Shown here: in pieces, positions 33,947 through 45,358 of the stretch
How positions within the stretch are numbered: the stretch's first letter is position 1
Layout of the letters: every line of letters begins with the position of its first letter
Assembly: GCA_945910005.1 (NCBI GenBank)
Contig: OX246740.1
Location: forward strand, 2,418,736-2,482,735
Direction: 5' to 3'
Length of the DNA: 64,000 bases
Source of the DNA: Isoperla grammatica
Taxonomy: Eukaryota; Arthropoda; Insecta; Plecoptera; Perlodidae
Notes under the pieces: model-generated
Database searches by the model: none
The model's input: the letters and a program-made list of their open reading frames with translations, nothing else
What the model was told of the DNA's origin: nothing
Translations under genes and position numbers: made by a program

Positions 33947-36900
33947 GTAAGACTCGGTTCACGTTCGGACACCGTTACGATCGACCGAGCAATGCATTTC
34001 TGCCTTTCTCCTTTGTTCCATTTGGCGCATGTTTCAAGCTCAATGCCTTTCGAATACCCCTGGATGACGTCATGGCCTACCAGACCAGACACTCGTAGAC
34101 TAATCGTAGGGGATTAATAGTTACGTCATCGCTTCGTTACGGAGACAAAGTTAGCCTGAAGTCGATTTGTGGGTCGCCAGTCGAGTGGTTGATATGGGAG
34201 AAAGTAGGCGGGTGCGTAGTAGGCCGCAGACACGCATGCGGTGACGTCAGAGAGAGTGAATGCGCTTGCGTGGTGCTGGACGGATGGGTCGATGGTGCAT
34301 TCTGTTGGAGGTATGAACCAGACCCCCGTTTACTCCCCCGCCATATCGATTCACGGCGTCCCTGCACTTTGTCTTATTGATACTCTACGTCAACAAACCG
34401 TGCTGCGTTGTTATCGTTTTCCCTCGTAGCGATCGATTAGTATTATCCTTACGCCTGGAGTTCTCTCTTCGTTTTCATTTTCATAACGTTTTACAACCCT
34501 ATAAATAACCCAACGAAACCTTTCCGGGGCCAAACGGGTCTTTCAACTCGTTTGTTTATAGTGCATTCGTTGGCGGCCGAAGTTTAAACCATTTCAAAAA
34601 GAAAATAAACTTGTTATTTTGGTTTGTCCTTTAAAATTGCTTCGACAGCGCTTCGGTGAGTTACAAACCAACGGCCGTATCTCCTCTCCCCAAGACTTTC
34701 TCACACACATGGGTCCGGGGGGAGGGGGAGGTGGCAACGCTCCAACATATGACGTCACGCATACATCTAGGGGGTCGACCGAGCCCATTGGACGGCTGCC
34801 GTGGAATGCTGCCTGGCTGGCCTGTTTTTCTTTCTTTCCTTTTTTTTTAACTGTAAACCGTCACTTCGGTGAGTTGAACAGATGCCAGATGGGGAGAGGC
34901 AAGCAAGCTTGGGTGCACCGGCATTGCACCCTAAACACTTGTTCTCGTTGGTCGGAACTTCTCAGGTAGTCGCACACCCTGTCCATTTCCTGTGGGAAGC
35001 GTTTCGGGTCGGGCGGACGGAACAGATGGGTTCACACGCAATGCCCCCCCCCCCCCCCCCCCCCCCCCCGTGGACTGGTTGCTGTGTGTGCACTGCATTT
35101 CAATAGCGTGACAATTCATTCACATTCACTATTTGCGTTTTACTGTAGACGTGAACCCAAAACGCATTAAAAACTGTTGACCGACAGTAATGAAAATATG
35201 CGCTAATTAAAAGCGCGTTTTTTGTTGTGTGCACTCTGGTTGAAAACAGTACAGGTTTATCATTTGCTAATAATTACTGGCAAAATCTGAACTCGTCGTT
35301 CGTTCAAAACCGTAATTGTTGTACACATTAACGGTTTTCAAAGGGAATTCTTTTTTCCACTTTATTCCAAATATGTGTGGTTGTGGTCATAGTAAATTGA
35401 TTTGTGTAGTATTAGTTGGCAATATCCGTTCAAATGGTAGGCCTACCTACTAAAGTAGACTTGAAGGTCCGGTTTTCCAAGTTTCTTTCGGGGTTCTTTC
35501 TTGAGTCGCCAAAACAAGCAGAACACTTTACCCCAAGTCCCACACCCCCGTAACTATTTATTACTATGGGGTTTCGACACTATTTTTTACTTTGTTTCAA
35601 ACAGTCATTTTCCCCACGGCTACGTTTTATTTTTCCTACTCAAGATGAGATACAGTTTTTGACTAAAACTAAAGCTGTTTCATTAGGCCTACAGTGTTGT
35701 CTGGTTGATCAAAAGCAAAGCTGGTCCTTCACAGTTCTGATGAGTTAAAACCAAAGCTGGTAATTCTCAGTTCTGAATGACGTGTTTTTAGTTACTAAAA
35801 TTAAAGCTGATGCTTCGGTACAGAATAGTCATGCATTCATTGCCTACCAACCGCAAGGTCATATTACGTCATAAACCGCTTCTTCCTACTCGACTGCCTA
35901 ATCTTAGCCTGCATATTCATACGTCAGTTTTATCGTTGATCTCCATTGCATAATTTCTGTTGTTGTTAGGGCTATAACCTATAACCCAACCACTCTTCTT
36001 AGTTCTTATCGCACCTTGTTGAGAATTGTTCTTTGTTCTCACCAGTCACCATCGTATGTATACTAGTCCCAATCAACCAAGGTCGTAAATGTTCCCTAAT
36101 GGATCTTTATGAACTATCAAGTAGACGGTAGGAAGTAGAGAAGTAGAAAATTAAGTTAGTAAACTTGCCTGGTGCTTCCGAAGTAGCAAGAGGCAAGAGC
36201 CCTTCAGTCAGTATACCAGCTTAATTTTTGTATCTAGGTATCTACTTACTTACTTACTTGAAACAGGTAACTTGGGATCATTTACTCCCTTGAGTTGGGT
36301 ACCTGGCTATGCTAACGATGCTTATGTTGGACTCGGCTAAGCTAAGCGGAAGACTATTTACGAATGTGTGCAAGAATGCCAGGAATCTTTTGATAGTGCG
36401 TGAAAGGGGCGGTAGATACGTATCTGAGTTGAGGTCAGCATGCGAGAGAGACTGGTGTAAGTTATGGTGGTCCGATTCGGTTGTTGCGTCCGTTGGGTTG
36501 GATCGCGCTGCGTCGAGCCGTCTGAATGTCACGGCTGCCGCGCAGGGAAACGTTGTGGATGACGTCACCCGCTCGCCGGCGTAACGCGTTCTGGAATGTT
36601 GATTCTTTATTTGAATCGCACACGTCATCCAGTGTTGCCGTATCGATCGGCCAGCCGGCTTCACTTGCGTCCGCGCGCTGTTGCCGGATCTACACACGCA
36701 CACATAGCGGCGGGCGCGACCATAACCATACACTCGTCGTATCGTAACCCACACTACTGGACAGCGTTCGCCACAACAGTGTCAATGGAATGTGGAATAG
36801 AATTGGAATTTGTTTTTCTTTGGTTTCACGATGTGCGGCTATCGTTGTTGGCATAGGCCTAGTATTCAGTGGTTTTCCTCCATTTAGGCCTACATGTCCT

Positions 36901-39900
36901 ATAGAGATGATAGCCCTTAAACTGGTTTCATACCACCCTCACTCTGCACTCAGTTGACTACGTCAAACTCTTACCTAGATTATTATTGATTTGCTTCATG
37001 CCATCTGGTGGGCAAGTTGTCAAAACAAATGGTACACTGTATTTGTATGTTTACTTGGTTGTATAAACCTGAGTGAGTAGGTCTCTTCTGAGTCCACTTG
37101 TTCTTGGAAGCTCCTCTACTTCTAGAAGGCGGAAATAAGTGGCGTTCCTTCGTACCACTATCGCCACCTCCACCCTGTTCGTTTGTAAAACCAGTGGAGT
37201 GAGTGGATCCACTTCCTCCACTTGCTTTTGAGCGTGATTGAGGCTTGAGCTAGTGGAATGGTAGACATCTTGCCGGAAGCTTTTGTAAATCAATGCCAGA
37301 CAAAGTTTGTATGTAAACGAAATAAATGCGATTATTCGTCGCTGTCAGTGATATTTTCCTTTTGACAAAATATGTAAGATCAGATACAACAGCAGATAAT
37401 CATAAATTCGGTTTTCTGCATAGATAGGGTGATAGGCTTTGTCATGTGTCAGACAACCTCAAAACTCATAAGTTTGTTGGGATAGCAAGGTCTCTATATT
37501 AGCTAGACTTCAATAAATAGGGCTATGCCTTGACGATTCTGATGAAGACATTATGTAAACAGGTTTTGTCACATGATTGCACACTGCAATTGTTTAACAA
37601 ATAACAACTTACAGATAAAATGTCGGGGTAGTATAGGCTCTGCTATTTCCACTATTGACGTCACACAACCTCCACCCACACTCAACCCAAACGGAAAAAA
37701 GAGGACACTCACGAACATTACTAAAGACGGGTGCACATGACTGATCAGAGTTGGCCAACTCGATTAATCCAACTTCGTCAAAAGCACAACCTTACTTGTG
37801 GTGTATTACTTTACTTTTGAATTTTATTAATTTTCATATTTTATGTTCCCTAAGTAGTTCCACTTATTTTAATATTATGTAATGTAATTAAGATAATTAT
37901 GATCTGAAGTGTAGGTTAACGTAACGAAACCAATCAAGTTGTCCACAAAGTTGGTGGGTTTTAGAAATCCTATCTTGCAATGCTATTTTTTGGAAACAAG
38001 TTGGAATTTGATCTATATCGAGAACTAGTTAACCTTGAAGTTTTCGTATGCTTTATTTTGCCAAATCTTGTTTATCAATTACATAGTTCGTTAGCACGTG
38101 GCTCATTATGTATGGCGAGTAGTTCAGGCTGGTTTTGAAGTTGTTTGTCCCGGAGTAGGCCTAGTTTGTTAGTGGCAAAGGTTGAACTGTAACTGTAGGA
38201 GTTAATTTCCCCCTGTTTGAACTAATAATGGGCTGAGGAGCCATTATTGCAATTTATTCCACTTGATCTCCTTCTAGCGGAGGCTCGTCGAAGTCCCGAG
38301 TTACGTCAGTCTCAGTACCGTTAACAATGATTAAAATCACCTGTTGGTGCTCTGTCAAAATAAATTCTGGGAAAACCATTGTATACTATCAACATGTCTC
38401 ATGTATTGATCTACAACGTGGGCTATATTTCAACATTCAAACTTTTTCTAGTGGATGGTCATTTTTGGATCCCTTGCCATGTTGACGATCAAGCATACCA
38501 TTATTGTTACAATACATACATATTGTTATACGCGCAACTGGTGATTCTCGGCCTACAGTGTATTATTGAGGCAAATGCCTGTCGGACTCCCCCCCCCCCA
38601 CGGTTCGCGTGACGTGGTCGCCAGTATCTGTCAAGAGCTCTGTATCGATCTCACGGAAGATAAACTTTGTCGCGCCGAGAGATGACGATCGTATATCCGT
38701 GACGTCACTGTGATCGAGTGGCCATGTTGTGTTTACCTTGCGTTGATTGGTCGGTTCCGCTGAACGGCACTTGTCACGTTTCTATGCTGCTGTGGCTGAC
38801 ATTTTGACTCATTTTAATCCGAATCGAGTCGTTTCTTGGTAAATTTGTTCATGATGAATGAGTAATGTTTGTTTTGACTCATGTGACTCGTGAGTTATCC
38901 ACTCCTTCACAGAGAGTCAACTGGGAGATTTGAAGCCCATTTGATGACTAACGGAAAATACGGCAAATACATGGAAATTGTTGGATCTAATCATACGCGT
39001 TTGTTTTTTTGGGAACACGGTAACAAGCTGGCTAGAGTGATCTTTGTTTCTGTGTTGTTTATGCACCTTAAAGCACGAAGTCGTCCCCGATTTTGTTGTC
39101 TCTAACTTAAGGCTGGTCCACACAGATTTTTAAGACATTATGCATAAGGTTTTAAGACGTTGTTTTAAAAACAACAATGTTAAAACAACAATGAAAACAA
39201 CGTCTTAAAACTAAAACTTTGTGTGAACGCCAGTACGTGTTTCCTATGATCCAACTTTACGACTACACTTTAAACCTTAAATCGTAAGTCTTAAAAATCT
39301 GTGTGGACCAGCCTTTACTAATCACGCCCTCGAAGCGAATGCTGGTTTGGTTGGTGTAGGCGCCGGGTCTCCACACTCACGTGGTTCCTAAATTAACTTC
39401 CTGTCAATAATGTCTTTTGTCACATTCACTGTGTAGCCTACAAGGCTTAGGCTAACTTTAATATCACATGTCATTTGCAGGGGTGGTCAAATTACTCATT
39501 TGTTATTATTTTCTTTGTAATTGTAGGCTAACCAATTTATTTAGTTGTTAAAGCAGTGAATCCGTTAGTGAAGTTTAGTTTGCAATATGCCCAGACTATT
39601 TGACAAGACAAAACTATTGTTTTAGTTCTCATTGATAGCATGTAAAAAGTAAATTGGATTAAAACTACCATTAACGTAGGCTAGATAGATTTGTTTCATT
39701 GATTGATTTTTCGTTTATGTTAGGATGCCTCACAATTTCTAGGAACTTCTTTCCTCTCAGTTTTATTTAGTTTTTATTTAATATTTTGGTTTTAAATGTT
39801 TGTGTGTTGACTGGCCAACTAACACGGATGTTGTCGTGTTCTTGTTGTTATAGTTTGAGTGTGTTGTGTACTTCAGGTTACGCGAGTGCGCAGGCTCTGG

Positions 39901-41958
39901 TGGTAAACGGAGCCCCTCCACCCCCAACAGGGGCCCGAACCGTCTCACCCCCCGAGCAACAACAGCAACAACAACAACAGCAGCAGCAGCAGCAAGGGGG
40001 TGCGGGGCAGTCCCCCATGGCGGCACTCATGTCCGTTGCTGACAACCTACCCCCCGGCTCCCCCCGGAGCGCGGGCAGCAGCCCCCCGGGATCGGGAGGA
40101 CCCAGATCTGCGTCCAGGGGCTCACAGCACTCGCCTAACTCCTCAGGTGAATATACTGATGTAGAAACACGATACAGTGATCACAATAATTGTTAAACTC
40201 TTGTTAACTGAGCTAGGAAGTGTTTTGCTGTATACATTTCTTGTCCAAATACTTACTGAGCTGCTAATTTGAATCAAATGCTCGATAGAATTAACGATAG
40301 AATTAACATCTGACAAGGTCTTCAATGTGCCTTGCATATGCCTAGTAGGAAAGGAATAGATGCATGGTATTCAGTAATGGTGCAGTTCCACTAGGCCTAG
40401 TTCATACTACATGTGTTCTGTTATGAATAACGATACACATGCACTCTTGAAAGTATTTAGGCCTAATCTAAAATGGTATTTAGGTACGATTAATGTACTG
40501 TTCTGTTCCATTTGAGAGACAAAATATGTATTACAATGACCATCTCATGAATAATTTGTGTGAGGGGGTTTCTGTAATACCCTATCAAAAGAATACTCAG
40601 AAGTGAATGAGTGGAAAGAGACTTCTCCCAAAGAAGGTTGTGATAAATGTATGTTTGAGTAGTTCAACTGGCAGAGTGGAGAGCAAATATAAGAAAGAGC
40701 AAACAAACCTAAGGTTTTATATCATATTATAAATCTTTTATGGCAACTGGATGAATGGCTACAGCCTCTTACAAATAGTATCTTCTTCATAAGTGACTAG
40801 ACCTTGTTTGATTAGGTTATAAATATTATTGTGTGTGTGTTACTGGGCTGTTCCTGCCAATGAACACATCATCAGTGCCATTGTGATCATTCTTGGCTTA
40901 AAACTCTCTTACCAGGTGCTGCTTTTTATACCTGTACCTACACATTTGGGGGTCTAGATCTCAATTTTGTTTTACTTTGATGTTCCAATGCCTCGAGGTT
41001 CATTAATTTATAATTCGATATTAAGTAGATATGTAGTACATATTATCAAATTTTGTATAGGCCTAGCCAAAATGATATATGAACCCGTCTACTCTATAGA
41101 GCTCTATTCAAATAGGCCTAGGTATCTAGTTTTAATATTGCAGAGCCAATCAGGTTTTCATTACCTATTCTTTAAGATCTGCAGGTTATTGTATACAGCC
41201 TAAGTATATTGTCTTGTGATACGTTGGCAGGTTGTTCAAAAGTGAGAGTGAGGCCCATGTTCATAGTCAACCTCTAGCTAAATTAAATCTATAACAGTTA
41301 ATTTTTATTGCTCTTGTCTTTGTTAGAGGCTTAGTAGTATATTTTGTTATTTTTTGCTCTTTTATGTTGTTTAACATTTTTCTAGGCCTATATTGTTTTG
41401 TTATGAACTAGTTCTATATATTGTCCTCCTTTGCACGTAAATCAGTTTTATAACTGAATAAAATAGAGATTGGAACTGAATAATTAAATACGTACCGTGG
41501 TGTGAGCACAACGTGTGTGCTGTGTAACGCGTGTGTGTAACGTGCGGGTGTCTGTTTCAGGCTCGTCCAGCGGCCGCCGCTCGTCCGGATCGCGTCACGT
41601 CAGCTCAACCACGGTGACCTCGAGCGAGGCGGTCGCCGCCACTGAGGCGGCGACGCCCCCTGCCCCCACGGATGCCGCCCCCGCCGCCCCCAGCACCACC
41701 ACCCTCAAGTGCACCCTCTGTCAGGAGCGCCTGGAAGACACGCACTTCGTACAGTGCCCGTCTGTCCCCCACCACAAGTTCTGCTTCCCGTGCTCGCGAG
41801 ACAGCATCAAGAGACAGGGCGCCGGCTCGGAGGTCTACTGTCCCAGCGGGGAGAAGTGTCCCTTGGCCAACTCCAACGTGCCCTGGGCGTTCATGCAGGG
41901 CGAGATTGCCACCATACTCGGCGAGGAGTTCAAGGTCAAAAAAGAACGCGAAACCTAA
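33010..41958 (+). CDS. IRF2BP: IRF2BP-family transcriptional co-regulator (3 exons, 534 aa)
   Basis: Joining 33010-33946, 39877-40146 and 41561-41958 gives 1,605 nt, 534 residues. Both junctions have GT/AG ends and matching phase (one base carried over). The N-terminus has the family zinc finger, with C15, C18, C36 and C39 around '[20 protein letters not shown]' and followed by [23 protein letters not shown]. The middle is low-complexity: Ser-, Gln- (about 199-213 and 339-353), Ala- and Pro-rich. The C-terminus is a C3HC4 RING (C453, C456, C468, H474, C477, C480, C496, C502), ending near 'KVKKERET'. In vertebrates these proteins act in the nucleus as corepressors with IRF2 and other factors, the zinc finger serving dimerisation and the RING partner binding. 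That role is inferred here from homology. ATG 33019 is an alternative start with A at -3. Reading past the first donor would stay open to 34098. Confidence 0.95.
34065..34757. promoter_or_regulatory. CRE palindrome cluster in IRF2BP-like intron 1
   Basis: Perfect TGACGTCA occurs at 34065-34072, 34242-34249 and 34750-34757, with further copies at 36560, 37666 and 38700 in the same intron. Full CREB/ATF sites at this density suggest a regulatory region. The motif is established, the function here is inferred. Confidence 0.35.
35044..35069. repeat. C26 tract
   Basis: The longest homopolymer in the window, in intron 1 of the IRF2BP-like gene. Confidence 0.95.
36076..36165 (-). repeat. Family A fragment (5' part)
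   Basis: On the minus strand: 'TTAATTTTCTACTTCTCTAC', 'TTCCTACCGTCTACTTGA', 'ATTTACGACCTTGGTTG'. It lies just upstream of a separate plus-strand copy, giving a head-to-head pair. Confidence 0.7.
36236..36440 (+). repeat. Dispersed repeat family A, copy 6
   Basis: 'TACTTGAAACAGGTAACTTG', 'GAGTTGGGTACCTGGC', 'AAGCGGAAGACTATTTACGA', 'AGAATGCCAGGAATC', ending near 'GAGGTCAGCATGCGAGAGAG'. Divergent, but the block order is preserved. Confidence 0.65.
37051..37293 (-). other. Unrecognised 80-aa open frame in intron 1
   Basis: A minus-strand frame with balanced composition (starts [16 protein letters not shown]). I do not recognise it. It lies within an intron of the IRF2BP-like gene without visible promoter or splice context. 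It could be an exapted repeat fragment. Confidence 0.15.
39110..39314. mobile_element. 205-bp PIF/Harbinger-like MITE
   Basis: The terminal inverted repeat AGGCTGGTCCACACAGATTT (continuing TTAAGAC) at 39110 is matched, without mismatch over about 27 bp, by the reverse complement ending at 39314. It is flanked by TTA on both sides (39107-39109 and 39315-39317), the 3-bp target typical of PIF/Harbinger. A second, internal palindrome (GTTTTAAGACGTTGTTTT) lies at about 39151-39213. It sits in intron 1 of the IRF2BP-like gene. Confidence 0.8.
39877..40146 (+). CDS. IRF2BP: IRF2BP-like exon 2 (linker)
   Basis: Acceptor TACTTCAG|GTTACG and donor TCCTCAG|GTGAAT. It encodes '[20 protein letters not shown]', a Gln tract, and a Pro/Ser-rich segment ([20 protein letters not shown]). 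The 'ALVVNG' block resembles a short conserved linker I recall between the family's two domains. Confidence 0.9.
41561..41958 (+). CDS. IRF2BP: IRF2BP-like exon 3 (RING)
   Basis: Acceptor TCTGTTTCAG|GCTCG. It encodes a Ser-rich segment, an Ala/Pro linker, and the complete C3HC4 RING '[20 protein letters not shown]' onward, then the stop TAA at 41956-41958. G+C-rich compared with the flanking introns. Confidence 0.95.
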
Positions 41959-43520
41959 GGGGAACCGGAAGGCTCCGCCGGGTTTCTGGAAATTGTTATA
42001 ACGAGGTCGTAAGACCTCGGGTGTTTTCGCGCCCCCTTCCGACGGGCGTTGTCGGGATGTACGGTGCGGTTTTCGTCTCCTCGCGAACGAGGGACGGTTT
42101 TTGGGTGGCGCCGCGCGGCGGCTGAGGTTTTCCGGGTCTTGTAGACTCGCGGGCTTGAATGTGCATCCCTTGTTGCAATATCGCCGAGGCCTCGATACGG
42201 GGGCCCGTGCCAATCTTATAATCCGATCTTACTAGCTCCACGGCTGTACGTTAATGTGATCCCATCCACGGCTCGTTGTACAGGTTTGCTAGTAATGTAT
42301 TACATTAAATCTTGAGATACTACTGTGATTTTCCCTGTAAATAACATCTTTCTATCATCAGTAATCAGGGTTGCTTCTTGAAAAAGAAGTTTTTTAGTTT
42401 GTAAAAATATATTAAATGTACAAATGTTCTCACTTACGTTCACACGTAGGTATTTGCTTTTTTACGACAATCACTAGCGGCAAAATTTGTAAATTTCATT
42501 TCTAATATTTGGAATAAAATTTTTGTTGCAGTAACTTTAAATCATGCCTTCTAACCAGGCCCCTGTTTTGAAGTGACTTGAGACAAATGCATTGTTTACC
42601 TTTTAAAATACTAGTTTAATTTGTATAAATTACTTCTAAATATTAATGTTAACATAAAGTTCCTTGTGGGCATTCTATTAATTCTTGTTTGTCTATCTCT
42701 TTAATCCTTCCTTCACCTAGTTCTTGAAATCTTCTTCAAAGCATGAGAAATACAAATAGCTTAAATGCAGAACTCAGGAACCAGTACCATTCAAACAAAA
42801 TTATTCCTCCACTATAAATATACTACTAATGTTTCTTTTGTAGATTGTTTGTTTCTCACTTCAATGACCCACATATACTAGTATAATATTCTAGCCTACC
42901 TTTATTTTGTTGTATTGGATAAACCTAGTCAATGCCTGGACTTAAATGTCCCAAATAACGGAACTCCAAAACTCGCTGGCGTATTTGTAAGTTGATCCCT
43001 TTGTGGCATACACTTTATTGTAATTATTGTGTACAACTCTTTAAATTCATAGTTACAAAATAGCAACAATTATTTCTATGTACAAATAATTTTTAGAAAT
43101 ATTTTGTTATTTACTTCCACTCATTGTGTCCTCACAGAGTGTTGGTCTAAGCACTGGTGGCAAATTTTGTGGACATTTTTACAGAACTATTTGAACTGCT
43201 GTTTACAGTATTTTCAGAGCTGCCCAATGTGCATTTTTACATTTTTTGTTTTTGTGAATACTTGTATGTAAATGTAGATTAAAACTATGCCTACAAACTG
43301 TAGTTTTGTGTTGTACAAAATTTTGCAGGATACAAATTTCATAAATGTGCTCTTTATACCAGTTTTATGTTAATGTCTAACAATTAATGGTAAACACCGA
43401 CTGTAATTTTACACCTTGAAGATTGTGCGAATCAAATGCAAATGTTCTGCGCTTGTAATAACAATAAGATTTACGATAAGCTGTTCGTAAACTATTACAT
43501 AATAAAACATTTTTGGTGTT
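41959..43520 (+). terminator. 3' UTR and poly(A) signals of IRF2BP-like gene
   Basis: GC-rich for the first ~280 bp, then AT-rich. AATAAA occurs at 42513-42518 and 43501-43506. The latter precedes a GT-containing stretch and is the more likely main signal. The 3' end is inferred from these signals alone. Confidence 0.45.
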
Positions 43521-45276
43521 GACAAAATATTAGTATCTATAGTGTATCTTGTTTCACTTGAGCCCATCCTTTCCTTTTTAGCATGTTTCCATATAAGTAG
43601 GCCAGGTTTTCGTCTCGACTATTTTCATAATTCGTTAATCATATTAAAGGCAAAGATGTCTGATTCTAATAGTCTTATTACCTCAAAGCCGCAACTGACA
43701 ACACCCAACTAGTTTGTGCCCATTCAAATTTCTGCCAGTTATAAATTATTGAATAGAGTGCTAAATTTAACACTACATAATATGCTTATTGCATACATAT
43801 CAATTGATAAGCTTTATCCTGTATTAAATCAATTTCTAAACTAATTGGTAATAATTTTAACACCTAGGAAAGCACCCATTCAGGAGCAGAAGTCTGTTGC
43901 TGTTTTGAGGAGGACTTAACGTAAGTGCACAACAAAACATTGTGTCAAACTCTAAATTCAATTTAACTTCGATCTAATCACATCAATCGATTACAACTGG
44001 ACTATGCTGCAAGTGGTGGCTCATGTCACAGTCATATTATACTGCGTTAGGCTGAGCGTCAAACCGGAGCAAAGATAGTAAGATATACCCTGTCGGGACC
44101 GGAGTGTTATACTTCCTGTAGGCCTACATTGCGCCTTATTTTTTCTGTTCACTGCCTTTAGAACAAGCCATCATTTGACACTTGTGTTTGATTGTTTTGA
44201 TGACAATACAACGTGTACATTCAAGGGTGGTATAGTCGTGTTGCTTTGTACGTCGGTAATGCAATGCAAGACAAAACTATGGTACATTCCATATCAACGC
44301 ACTACTAGAAAGTATTGACTGTGCTGGTTTCGAGCATTTTCGAGTACCGTAGATGTTTGTATGTCGTCAGCACCAATAGCATTTCCATGTGGTCACTTTG
44401 TGCTACGTACTACTAAACATATGGAACAAAACAGATAAGAAAAGAAACATAAAGAGTAATATTTAAATATTTATTTATTTAATGTGAATCCTATAGTTAC
44501 ACTGATTCACAAATGTACTATGCATAGGCCTACATTATTTATCGGGAAGTAATAATAACCCTGGTAGCAAAACAGGATAGAGCTTGTTGGTAACAATTTA
44601 TTTATTTAGTGTATTTGGTTTAAAAACTGATTTGATAAGAACTGATTGAAAGGAAGATAATAAATACAAGGTGCAATATATGTACTACAATAGTACATAT
44701 TAGGAAATCAAATTTTAAATTTGAAGTTGTAATAAATGCCTCATGAAATGAAAGGAACCTTTCAATATTTTTTAAGAAGTTTCCCAAAATTAGGAACGTT
44801 CGTGTTAAAAGTTCCTTTTATTTCAAAAGGAACGTGTTTCTTTCTGTATCCAACACTACCTGCTTATGTGTAGTCAAACCAGCACTTTTGTTATGTAGTA
44901 CTAATCTACTTAGTATCATTGACTACTAGATCAACGGCAACATGTCCGTATCGTAGCAGGTTTTCTAGTCTCTCGATTAGCCAAGTTGCAAAAATACGAG
45001 ACGTTAAGCCCAAATATCAACCTCTTCTGTTTTCTAACTGATTGGTTTGTCTTATCATGAGATGGAGAAACAAGAAATGTAACTGATTCGTTACCTATAA
45101 GCAGATGTGAGCACACCACAGCGTTGATATGGCGTGTTCCAATTTGTGCAAACACTATTTATACTGTATAATTTCCTATAAACCAAACCTATTTCGATTG
45201 TGAATCAGTCTTTAAATTGTTGATAGAAAATAGTGCAGGGTGTATCATTAAACATAGTGGAATGGATTGGTTGCAG
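43521..45276. other. Region between the two genes
   Basis: AT-rich, with TAGGCCTA at 44119 and 44525. It may contain the promoter and first exon(s) of the downstream gene, but apart from the candidate exon at 43868-43920 I see nothing I can support. Confidence 0.35.
43868..43920 (+). CDS. Candidate upstream exon of the large downstream gene
   Basis: A 53-bp open segment with acceptor ACACCTAG and a strong donor AAC|GTAAGT. It encodes 'ESTHSGAEVCCCFEEDL' plus two bases that exactly complete the one-base overhang at the start of the 45277 exon. The phase match is encouraging, but the acceptor tract is weak and there is no ATG, so the first exon would still be missing. Confidence 0.3.
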
Positions 45277-45358
45277 GAGCGCAGCCCAAATGAAGCCACT
45301 CCAACAGGACTCGAAGACGCATACTAAGGCAAGGTACCCCTTTGATGACTTCTACAGT
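45277..45358 (+). CDS. Large gene, first modelled exon
   Basis: Acceptor GGTTGCAG|GAGCGC and donor TACAGT|GTGAGT. The open frame reads '[20 protein letters not shown]' then PFDDFYS and ends in phase 0, joining the next exon. The ATG at 45290 is the only Met here. If the upstream candidate exon is real, this Met is internal. Confidence 0.6.

Noticed and set aside
33553..34092. 179-residue minus-strand frame
   Set aside because: Antisense shadow of IRF2BP exon 1. Its Leu/Val run is the complement of the Gln tract.
41605..42213. 202-residue minus-strand frame and plus-strand frames in other phases
   Set aside because: Shadows of the GC-rich RING exon. The RING frame has clear family similarity and these do not.
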